A stretch of 50,698 nt of DNA from DUNY01 sp964520055 (GTDB lineage Bacteria > Bacillota > Thermosediminibacteria > Thermosediminibacterales > Tepidanaerobacteraceae): NCBI GenBank assembly GCA_964520055.1, contig CAZFME010000004.1:1-50698 (forward strand). The letters run 5' to 3'. Below the pieces are notes generated by a model. It was not told the DNA's origin. It saw only the letters and a program-made list of their open reading frames with translations, and ran no database searches. Of this stretch, positions 44,238-50,698 are shown piece by piece. The translations under genes were made by a program, and so were the position numbers. Numbering within the stretch: the stretch's first letter is position 1; each line of letters starts with the position of its first letter.

Positions 44238-45272
44238 TTAAAACTGCTTTAAAAATCGCAGATCGTTTTCATAAAATAGTCTTAAATCATTTATATCGTA
44301 TTTTAACATAGCAATTCTTTCTACACCCATTCCAAAAGCAAATCCATTAATTTTTTCCGGGTCATGGCCTACATTTCGAAGCACATTAGGGTGTACCATG
44401 CCGCAACCCAGTATTTCCAACCAACCGGTGTAGGAACATACGCGACAACCTTCTCCATGACATGCTATACACGATATATCCATTTCAGCACTGGGCTCGG
44501 TAAAAGGGAAAAAATGCGGTCGAAATCGAGATTTTCGATCATGTCCAAACATTTCCCTAACAAATGTAACAAGGGTCCCTTTAAGATCACCCATAGTAAA
44601 GCCTTCACCCACAGTCAGACCTTCTACCTGATGGAACACAGGTGAATGTGTAGCATCCACCGCATCAGATCGAAAAACCCTTCCAGGTGCAATTATTTTT
44701 AAAGGCGGCTGTTGTTTTTCCATGGTTCTTACCTGAACCGGTGATGTCTGAGTTCTAAGCAATATTTCTTCTGTGATGTAGAAGGTATCTTGGACATCTC
44801 TGGCCGGATGATCCTGTGGTGTGTTTAAAGCCTCAAAATTGTAATAATCCAGTTCGATTTCCGGCCCTTCAACCACATGATATCCAAGGCCTGTAAATAT
44901 ATCCCTGATCTCATCCATTACCAGGGTAAGGGGATGTCTGCCGCCTAAGCAAATCTTTGACGGAATGGTTACATCTATGAACTCCTGTTCTATTTGTTTC
45001 TCTTTTAGTGCTTGCTTTAGTATTTGGGTCTTTTCGGAGAACTTCCGCTCCAAATTATCTTTTATTTCATTTGCCAGTTTCCCAATAACCGGCCTTTCTT
45101 CTGAGGTAAGGTTTGCCATACTCCGAAGTATTTGGGTAAGTTCCCCCTTTTTCCCCAGGACCTTTACTTTGAGATCATTTAATTCATCCATATTTTTAGA
45201 GCTGGATAAGATTTCTAAGGTCTTTTCTTTTAAGCGCATTAGATCTTCTTTCAATTTAGTAACCTCCTGCAT
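44238..45272 (-). CDS. pheS: Phenylalanyl-tRNA synthetase alpha subunit
   Basis: The 344-residue class II synthetase has an N-terminal coiled coil and motif 1 (PLTLVMDEIRDIFTGLGY). Motif 2 is FRSDAVDATHSPVFHQVEG, and motif 3 is FGMGVERIAML. A CIACHGEGCRVC stretch adds four cysteines, which is common in clostridial PheS. It charges tRNA-Phe. Transcription should be controlled by the T-box leader immediately upstream. Confidence 0.97.
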   Translation of the reverse strand: MQEVTKLKEDLMRLKEKTLEILSSSKNMDELNDLKVKVLGKKGELTQILRSMANLTSEERPVIGKLANEIKDNLERKFSEKTQILKQALKEKQIEQEFIDVTIPSKICLGGRHPLTLVMDEIRDIFTGLGYHVVEGPEIELDYYNFEALNTPQDHPARDVQDTFYITEEILLRTQTSPVQVRTMEKQQPPLKIIAPGRVFRSDAVDATHSPVFHQVEGLTVGEGFTMGDLKGTLVTFVREMFGHDRKSRFRPHFFPFTEPSAEMDISCIACHGEGCRVCSYTGWLEILGCGMVHPNVLRNVGHDPEKINGFAFGMGVERIAMLKYDINDLRLFYENDLRFLKQF

Positions 45273-45283
45273 AAATTAGATAA

Positions 45284-45634
45284 CAAAAAAACTTCCGTCC
45301 AGCTAGGGACGAAAGTTTTCTTCCGTGGTACCACCCTTTTTTAGTTTGAAAAAACAAACTCTCATGGATTCCGTAACGGTGAAAACCGGGGCGGCCTACT
45401 GAGTTTCAACCACCCGGCTCCGGAGTGAACTTCGGCGGATTCTTCCTAAGAGGGCTTACAGTCACTGACCCTCTCTCCCTGAAAGGTTCCCCCACTTAAT
45501 CTCTCCTTCATAGCCTTTTATGACACCAGTAATTCTCTATAAATAAGATAAGCCGTAATAGATCCGGTAACCTCAAAAATATTCCAAAAAAAGTCGGCGG
45601 TCAGCATTGGACCACGCCCTTTCCGATAAGGTTT
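45284..45634 (-). promoter_or_regulatory. Phenylalanine T-box leader with terminator
   Basis: The leader carries GGGTGGTACCACGG (45322-45337), the T-box antiterminator core. A terminator follows (45291-45300 with 45307-45316, then seven T). A TTC triplet in GAAGTTCAC (45427-45429) is positioned as a Phe specifier. It occupies most of the 391-base gap before pheS. Confidence 0.92.
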
Positions 45635-45640
45635 ACAATT

Positions 45641-45669
45641 ATTATAGCATAGCAAAAAACTATTTACAA
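45641..45669 (-). promoter_or_regulatory. Promoter of the pheS T-box transcript
   Basis: TTGTAA (-35, 45664-45669) and TATAAT (-10, 45641-45646) are 17 bases apart. The -35 overlaps the last codons of the upstream methyltransferase gene. Confidence 0.7.
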
Positions 45670-46476
45670 GTGAAAGGACGTGGTTTTAATTCTTTGTCTT
45701 ACTACCTCAAAAGCTATGATACCATGGGCTATAGCTACATTTAACGACTCGGCTTTACCGGGCATGGGAATTCTAATTAACTCATCGGAAATATTTGCTA
45801 TTTCTTTTGATACCCCTTCATCTTCTGATCCCATGACAATAACGGTACCAGTTTTGTAATTCACATTGTAATAATGCTTTTGGGCTTCCAAATGGGTTGT
45901 TACTATTTTGCCACCCTTTTCTTTAAGCATGATCAGTGTCTTGATTAAATCATCAGTTTGCACAAATGGCATATGAAACAATGACCCCATGGCGGATCGA
46001 ACAACTTTAGGATTGTATATGTCAACACACCCTTTTCCGATGAGAATGGCATCAGCACCGGCAGCGTCAGCTGTCCTTATTATTGTCCCCATATTGCCCG
46101 GATCTTGTATTCGGTCTAAGGCAATTATCAGAAAATTTTCTTTGAGTATGTTTTCAATATCAGTATTTTTAATATTGATTACAGCCAGGATACCTTGAGG
46201 TGTAACCGTGTCTGACAGCTCATAAAATACCTTGTCTGAAACCTGATATAATCTGTTTCTCGGAATTTTCCCGGCCATTTTTTTTACAAAACCGTCATTC
46301 AGCTCGAAGAAAGCCTCCGATGCCACGATATATCTTATTTCATAATCTGACTTGAGTGACTCAGCTACATTTTTCAAACCTTCAACAATAAAACAGCGGT
46401 TTTTCAGCCTGGCATTTTTGGATTGTTTTAGACCTTTTATTAGTTTTTGTTGCTTTTTGGAAAGCTCCTTTAACAT
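45664..46476 (-). CDS. ysgA: TrmH-family RNA methyltransferase (SpoU/YsgA type)
   Basis: The protein has about 270 residues with an N-terminal substrate-binding part (NRCFIVEGLKNVAESL). The SPOUT C-terminal knot carries DRIQDPGNMGTIIRTADAAG, GSEDEGVS and IPMPGKAESLNVA, the three family motifs. It methylates rRNA or tRNA ribose. It lies between ktrA and pheS, as in many Firmicutes. ATG 46476 is chosen over GTG 46488, but the ribosome site is weak for both. Confidence 0.9.
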   Translation of the reverse strand: MLKELSKKQQKLIKGLKQSKNARLKNRCFIVEGLKNVAESLKSDYEIRYIVASEAFFELNDGFVKKMAGKIPRNRLYQVSDKVFYELSDTVTPQGILAVINIKNTDIENILKENFLIIALDRIQDPGNMGTIIRTADAAGADAILIGKGCVDIYNPKVVRSAMGSLFHMPFVQTDDLIKTLIMLKEKGGKIVTTHLEAQKHYYNVNYKTGTVIVMGSEDEGVSKEIANISDELIRIPMPGKAESLNVAIAHGIIAFEVVRQRIKTTSFHL

Positions 46477-46515
46477 TTTACCCAACACCCGATTTTTATG
46501 ACTTTGCTTACTGTA

Positions 46516-47166
46516 TTAATAATGTTTTTCCAGCTTTTCAATATCCCGTTTTTGCCCAACTACCACAAGGACATCACCTTTTAATATCATATCATCTGCA
46601 TGAGGTGATATGATTACATCATTATGACGTTTTATGGCCATGACGTTTAAGCCGTATTTAATTCTCATATCAAGCTGTCTAAGGCTTTTATCAAACCATG
46701 CCGGTATAGCGGTTATTTCTACAATGGAATATTCCGGCGAAAGTTCTATATAATCCAAAATATTTGATGAAACCAAATTATGTGCCACCCGGATGCCCAT
46801 ATCCCTTTCAGGAAAGACTACTCTATCAGCCCCTATTTTGTATAATACCTTACCATGCAACTCATTTTGTGCTTTTGCCACTACATATTTGATGCCGATT
46901 TCTTTTAATATGAGTGTCACTAGTATGCTAGCCTGAATATTACCACCTATGCTGACTATTGCCACATCAAAATTTCTGGCACCCAATGCCTTTAAGGTAT
47001 TTTCATCGGTAGCATCGGCCTGAACCGCATGGGTAATATTATCAACTATATTCTGTATGATTTCTTGATCACTATCAACTCCCATGACATCATAACCGGC
47101 ATTGTACAATGTTGTAGCAAGACTTGATCCAAAACGGCCTAATCCAACAACAATAAACTGTTTCAC
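46516..47166 (-). CDS. ktrA: Potassium uptake regulatory subunit KtrA/TrkA
   Basis: The protein has about 216 residues with an NAD/ATP-binding RCK-N domain (KQFIVVGLGRFGSSLA) and an RCK-C domain at the C-terminus (MILKGDVLVVVGQ). KtrA forms an octameric ring below KtrB. I chose GTG 47166, since AGGAGGTG lies 6 bases upstream and the start at 47175 would overlap it. It follows ktrB by 17 bases. Confidence 0.93.
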   Translation of the reverse strand: MKQFIVVGLGRFGSSLATTLYNAGYDVMGVDSDQEIIQNIVDNITHAVQADATDENTLKALGARNFDVAIVSIGGNIQASILVTLILKEIGIKYVVAKAQNELHGKVLYKIGADRVVFPERDMGIRVAHNLVSSNILDYIELSPEYSIVEITAIPAWFDKSLRQLDMRIKYGLNVMAIKRHNDVIISPHADDMILKGDVLVVVGQKRDIEKLEKHY

Positions 47167-47183
47167 GGAATCCACCTCCTATT

Positions 47184-48527
47184 TTAACCAACGAGGATTC
47201 GCTCTTCAGGGAACTTTATCAATGCTTTATTTATTCGGCTGCCAAGAGCCATGGCAAGAGTTAGCGGCCCCACCCTGCCTGCGAACATGGTCAGCATTAT
47301 TACAATTTTACCAAAGTTCGTCAGCCCGGAGGTGATACCTAAACTTAAACCAACCGTGCCAAAGGCCGAAGTTGTCTCAAACAGAATCGACAAGAAATCT
47401 ACTCGTTCTGTAACAGTCAGTAAAAAGGAGCTCACAAATACCAACAGCAAAGATATAACTGCAATGACCGCAGCTTTAAATATATTATCAGCAGGTATAC
47501 GCCTTTTGTATATCTCAACATCTTCTTTTGAGGCAAGTACTGTATAGATCATCATAATTATCGCCGCAAAGGTAGAGGTCTTTATACCTCCGCCCGTAGA
47601 TGCCGGAGATGCTCCTATAAACATTAAAAGTATGGTAAAATATTTTGACGCCATTGTCAAATCTGAAAGACTCAGTGTATTAAAACCGGCAGTCCTTGGT
47701 GTGACAGATTGAAATGCTGCAGCCAAAACTTTCCCAAGTGGAGAAAGTAAACCCAGTGTTTTTGGGTTAGAATATTCCAGTAAATAAAATATTATAAAAC
47801 TCAAGACGAGCAGCACGCCCGTCATGGTAATAACGACTTTGGAATGCAGAGAAAGGCGCTTAAAATCTCTTGTAGATAACAGATCGTAGATCACTGAAAA
47901 TCCGAGTCCACCAAATACAATGAGGCCCATTATCACAACGTTTATAATGGGATCTTCTACAAAAGGTATAAGACTTCTAAATCCGCCTATTAAATCAAAT
48001 CCCGCATTGTTAAAAGCGGAAACTGCATGAAATAACCCATAAAACAAACCTTGCCCCAGTCCATAAAATTTTATAAATCGTATAGATAAAAGCACAGCTC
48101 CTATCCCTTCAAAAGTAAGAGTTATGAACAATATATGCCGGGTCAGTTTCACAAGACCTGACAATGTCAGTTGATTCAGAGCTTCTTGCATTACAAGGCG
48201 TTCTCTTAATGTTATCTTTTTCCCCAACAACAAGAAAACCAAGGTAGCCATGGTCATTATCCCTAGGCCACCCATCTGAATTAAAGACATGATAACTATC
48301 TGACCGAAGATTGTAAACTGTGTATAGGTATCAGCTACGACCAGGCCGGTAACACATACCGCCGATGTAGCAGTGAATAAGGCATTTAAAAAACCAATAC
48401 TCTGACCGCTTTTTGAAGCTGCTGGCAAGCTTAAAAAAACACCTCCTGCCAGTATCAGAAATGCAAATCCAAAGGCCAGTATTTGAGTGGGTTTTAAGTT
48501 TTTGGCTCCTGTATGTAATAATTTAAT
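47184..48527 (-). CDS. ktrB: Potassium uptake membrane subunit KtrB/TrkH
   Basis: The protein has about 447 residues with four repeated M-P-M hairpins. Filter-like motifs such as FTATSAVCVTGLV, FHAVSAFNNAGFDL, FQSVTPRTAGFN and FETTSAFGTVGLS are visible. Partner ktrA is immediately downstream. The obvious TTG at 48551 lies in the T-run of the rplT terminator and has no ribosome site. The only good site is GGAGG (48536-48540), followed 8 bases later by ATT at 48527 (AAGATTAAATT), which I take as a candidate non-standard start. Confidence 0.88.
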   Translation of the reverse strand: MKLLHTGAKNLKPTQILAFGFAFLILAGGVFLSLPAASKSGQSIGFLNALFTATSAVCVTGLVVADTYTQFTIFGQIVIMSLIQMGGLGIMTMATLVFLLLGKKITLRERLVMQEALNQLTLSGLVKLTRHILFITLTFEGIGAVLLSIRFIKFYGLGQGLFYGLFHAVSAFNNAGFDLIGGFRSLIPFVEDPIINVVIMGLIVFGGLGFSVIYDLLSTRDFKRLSLHSKVVITMTGVLLVLSFIIFYLLEYSNPKTLGLLSPLGKVLAAAFQSVTPRTAGFNTLSLSDLTMASKYFTILLMFIGASPASTGGGIKTSTFAAIIMMIYTVLASKEDVEIYKRRIPADNIFKAAVIAVISLLLVFVSSFLLTVTERVDFLSILFETTSAFGTVGLSLGITSGLTNFGKIVIMLTMFAGRVGPLTLAMALGSRINKALIKFPEERILVG

Positions 48528-48549
48528 CTTGACCGCCTCCGAAAAGTCC

Positions 48550-48574
48550 AAAAAAGCGACCTAGGCCGCTTTTT
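48550..48574 (-). terminator. Terminator after rplT
   Basis: An 8-bp arm (AAAAAGCG with CGCTTTTT) plus the central CCTAGG palindrome directly follows the rplT stop, and the minus strand ends in TTTTTT. It should separate rplT from ktrB. Confidence 0.8.
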
Positions 48575-48930
48575 CATTGAACGTTTGCCTTGGCAATATC
48601 TACCAATTGTGTAAAACCGCTGGCATCATTTATCGCCATTTCAGACAGCATTTTGCGATTGATCTGTATACCGGCTTTTTTAAGCCCGTTAATAAACCTA
48701 CTATAAGACATTCCGTTGGACCTAGCCGCCGCATTGATTCTGGCAATCCAGAGTTTCCTGAAGTCTCTCTTTCTTAGCTTTCGGCCTCTGTAGGAATGAG
48801 ACAGGGCTTTTAAAACTGCCTGATTAGCAGGTCTATATAATTTACTTTGCGATCCTCTATATCCTTTTGCAAGTTTAATAATCTTTTTATGTTTCTTACG
48901 AGCAGTGACTCCTCTTTTAACGCGTGCCAT
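48574..48930 (-). CDS. rplT: Ribosomal protein L20
   Basis: The protein has 118 residues with the basic N-terminal tail MARVKRGVTARKKHKKI and the globular domain (WIARINAAARSNGMSYSRF), both typical of L20. It assembles early in the 50S subunit and, in Bacillus, represses its own operon by binding the leader. It follows rpmI by 18 bases. Confidence 0.98.
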   Translation of the reverse strand: MARVKRGVTARKKHKKIIKLAKGYRGSQSKLYRPANQAVLKALSHSYRGRKLRKRDFRKLWIARINAAARSNGMSYSRFINGLKKAGIQINRKMLSEMAINDASGFTQLVDIAKANVQ

Positions 48931-48948
48931 AATTATCCTCCTTTAGCA

Positions 48949-49146
48949 TTACATGTAAGGTATTACCTGTTTGATTCTTTTTTGATCGGCTTTACTTAAA
49001 ATTCCCGATTTTCTTAAATGTCTCTTCCTCTTTGCAGTTTTTTTAGTCAGTATATGGCTTTTATAGGCCCTTGTCCTTTTTATTTTCCCTGACTTGGTAA
49101 CTTTAAATCTTTTTGCAGCGCCTCTATGGGTTTTCATCTTTGGCAT
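48949..49146 (-). CDS. rpmI: Ribosomal protein L35
   Basis: The protein has 65 residues and is very basic (MPKMKTHRGAAKRFKVTKSG), the typical L35 start and length. It starts 5 bases after infC. It is the middle gene of infC-rpmI-rplT. Confidence 0.98.
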   Translation of the reverse strand: MPKMKTHRGAAKRFKVTKSGKIKRTRAYKSHILTKKTAKRKRHLRKSGILSKADQKRIKQVIPYM

Positions 49147-49151
49147 TTATT

Positions 49152-49682
49152 TCACTCCTTGGTTGTGATCTGTTTTGGCGAAAGAACCATAATCATATTT
49201 CTGCCTTCCATTTTGGGCTTTTTTTCAACTACACCCAGTTCTTTAATATTTTCTGCCATTTTATTTAAAACTTCTTCTCCCAATTTTGTATGGGCCATTT
49301 GTCTACCGCGAAATCTGATGCTCACTTTAACTTTGTCGCCATCTTTTAAAAATCTCAAGGTATTTCTTAATCTAACTTGAAAATCATGCTCATCAATGGT
49401 CGGGTTCATTCTAATCTCTTTTACATTGATTACTTTCTGGTTCTTACGAGCCTCTTTTTCGCGTTTACTCTGCTCATATTTGAACTTCCCAAAGTCCATT
49501 ACCTTGCATACCGGTGGTTTTGCAGCAGAAGCGATTTTGACCAGATCCAACTGGGCATCCTGAGCATAACGCAAGGCGTCCTTTAGTGACATGATTCCCA
49601 GTTGTTTCCCATCGGGTCCTATCAATCTTACCTCTCTGGCTTTTATTTCATGGTTCACCTGTATGTCTCTGTCTTTACTAAT
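49152..49682 (-). CDS. infC: Translation initiation factor IF-3, ATT start
   Basis: The protein has about 176 residues with the IF-3 N-domain (EVRLIGPDGKQLGIMSL), the linker and the C-domain (EIRMNPTIDEHDFQVRLR). The start appears to be ATT 49682, because GGAGGTG lies 6 bases before it. TTG 49697 and GTG 49691 overlap this ribosome site. An AUU start is well known for infC in several bacteria and allows IF-3 to repress its own translation. The operon has an L20-type leader upstream. Confidence 0.95.
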   Translation of the reverse strand: MSKDRDIQVNHEIKAREVRLIGPDGKQLGIMSLKDALRYAQDAQLDLVKIASAAKPPVCKVMDFGKFKYEQSKREKEARKNQKVINVKEIRMNPTIDEHDFQVRLRNTLRFLKDGDKVKVSIRFRGRQMAHTKLGEEVLNKMAENIKELGVVEKKPKMEGRNMIMVLSPKQITTKE

Positions 49683-49697
49683 ACTATTCACCTCCAA

Positions 49698-49836
49698 AAA
49701 TAATTAAATAAAAAGGGAACGAGCAGAAAACACTCGTCCCTAATTAAGATCAACGGGGTAATTAACCTTATAAGCTTTCGCCATAAGGTGAGAAGTGAGT
49801 CTTCTGCTTAAAAATTATTATTGATTACATGAGTAA
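49698..49836 (-). promoter_or_regulatory. infC operon leader (L20-type) with attenuator
   Basis: The RNA has AGACUCACUUCUCACC and a further stem, then a terminator with arms GGGACGAG and CTCGTTCCC (about 49716-49742) followed by a T-run. The organisation is that of the Firmicute L20-controlled leader of infC-rpmI-rplT. Assignment by L20 binding is inferred. Confidence 0.75.
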
Positions 49837-49865
49837 ATATATCATATTTTAACCTTTACTGTCAA
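49836..49865 (-). promoter_or_regulatory. Promoter of the infC operon
   Basis: A perfect TTGACA (49860-49865) overlaps the thrS stop codon, and TATATT (49836-49841) follows 18 bases later. Confidence 0.7.
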
Positions 49866-50698
49866 TTAAATTTTGAAGTTAATAATTTAACTTCTTGAAT
49901 AAATGCTTCAATGGATTTTGGCCCTATATCCCCTTTTTCCCTCATTCTCACTGAAATCATATTTTCACTGGCTTCTCTATCACCAACTATGAGCATATAG
50001 GGAATTTTTTGAACTTGGGCTTCTCGTATCTTATAGCCTATTTTTTCATTTCTTTCGTCCAATTCCACTCGAATGTCGGCTTCCTCCAAACGGTTTTTCA
50101 CTTGCCGGGCATAATCCATGTGTTTTTCACTTATTGGTAGAATTCTTGCCTGAACAGGAGCAAGCCAAACAGGGAAGGCTCCGGCATAATGTTCAATCAA
50201 TATCCCGATGAAACGTTCAAGACTCCCAAAGATGACACGGTGAATCATAACCGGACGGTGTTTGTCTCCATCGGCTCCGATATATGTCAGGTCAAAACGC
50301 TCGGGCATTTGAAAATCAAGTTGAATAGTGCCACATTGCCAGGTTCTTCCCAAGCTGTCTTTTAAGTGAAAATCTATTTTAGGGCCGTAAAAAGCACCGT
50401 CACCTTCATTGATTTTGTAGGACATGCCTTTTTTATCCAGAGCTTTTTGCAAAGCTTCGGTGGCTTTATCCCACAACTCCTCTGAACCCATAAAGTCTTC
50501 CGGGCGCGTGGAAAGTTCCACATTGTATTCAAAGCCGAATATCTTATAAAAATAATCAACTAAATCTATAACACCCATTATCTCATCTTCGATTTGGGAA
50601 AGCGTCATGAAAATATGAGCATCATCCTGGGTAAAGCAGCGGACCCGCATGAGACCATGTAAAACCCCAGACAGTTCGTGCCGGTGAACCAGGCCCAG
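49862..50698 (-). CDS. thrS: Threonyl-tRNA synthetase (5' part beyond window)
   Basis: The visible 278 C-terminal residues begin with LGLVHRHELSGVLHGLMRVR, part of the catalytic core, and continue with FTQDDAHIF, the active-site GDGAFYGPKID and motif 3 (IHRVIFGSLERFIG). The anticodon-binding domain (WLAPVQARILPIS) closes the protein. It charges tRNA-Thr and edits serine in an N-terminal part not present here. The frame is open to the right edge with no start in the window. Confidence 0.97.
   Translation of the reverse strand: MGLVHRHELSGVLHGLMRVRCFTQDDAHIFMTLSQIEDEIMGVIDLVDYFYKIFGFEYNVELSTRPEDFMGSEELWDKATEALQKALDKKGMSYKINEGDGAFYGPKIDFHLKDSLGRTWQCGTIQLDFQMPERFDLTYIGADGDKHRPVMIHRVIFGSLERFIGILIEHYAGAFPVWLAPVQARILPISEKHMDYARQVKNRLEEADIRVELDERNEKIGYKIREAQVQKIPYMLIVGDREASENMISVRMREKGDIGPKSIEAFIQEVKLLTSKFN

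Noticed and set aside
48528..48551. TTG 48551 as ktrB start
   Set aside because: It lies in the terminator T-run after rplT and lacks a ribosome site.
1..50698. tRNA, rRNA, CRISPR array or prophage
   Set aside because: I found no such features by reading; tRNA-like sequence appears only as T-box leaders.

Overview
This 50.7-kb window has the gene content, gene order and regulators (T-box leaders, M-box, HPr kinase, KtrAB, MutS2, YlbF) of a low-to-moderate GC Clostridia-type Firmicute. A thermophilic or syntrophic anaerobe related to Tepidanaerobacter or Thermoanaerobacterales is my guess from overall resemblance, not a proof. Only ylbF and a penicillin-binding protein lie on the plus strand; every other gene is on the minus strand, so operons read from right to left. 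I saw no rRNA, tRNA, CRISPR array, prophage or intact insertion sequence. Several genes appear to start at TTG, and I moved many starts to fit the Shine-Dalgarno sequence.

Right end (about 36.7-50.7 kb) is a conserved information-processing block. In transcription order it holds thrS (partial), infC-rpmI-rplT behind an L20-type leader, ktrB-ktrA for potassium uptake, a TrmH-family methyltransferase, pheS-pheT behind a Phe T-box, zapA, polX, mutS2 and a DUF523 protein. A 10-N assembly gap splits pheT, but the flanks overlap by three bases and join in frame, so the gap is probably an artefact. infC, and possibly ktrB, seem to start at ATT.

Middle (22.4-36.4 kb): a plus-strand class A penicillin-binding protein diverges from a large catabolic or uptake cluster. 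The cluster has a complete dipeptide-type ABC transporter (dppA-B-C-D-F), an M29/NicX-like metalloenzyme, three different Asp/Glu/hydantoin racemase-family proteins, a DUF917 protein and a conserved-looking protein I cannot name. It looks like a dedicated pathway for import and processing of an amino-acid-like, peptide or cyclic-amide compound of unknown identity. This is the best candidate here for an undescribed system.

The 12-22 kb region has ileS (long, eukaryote-like IleRS2 type) behind an Ile T-box, a nitroreductase, an 8-oxoguanine glycosylase, an overlooked 57-residue cysteine-containing gene, hprK, a bifunctional phosphoglucose/phosphomannose isomerase, a PHP phosphoesterase, an orphan sugar-binding lipoprotein and a short GerW/YtfJ-like protein.

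Left end (1-12 kb) has murB, a hydantoinase-A-like ATPase overlapping a histone-deacetylase-family amidohydrolase, two tandem glutamine-rich coiled-coil proteins, two tandem mgtE magnesium transporters under an M-box riboswitch, a YkuS-like protein, ylbF, another PHP protein, rapZ and yvcK (partial). The usual hprK-murB-rapZ-yvcK cluster is therefore present in order but spread over about 16 kb with unrelated genes between.
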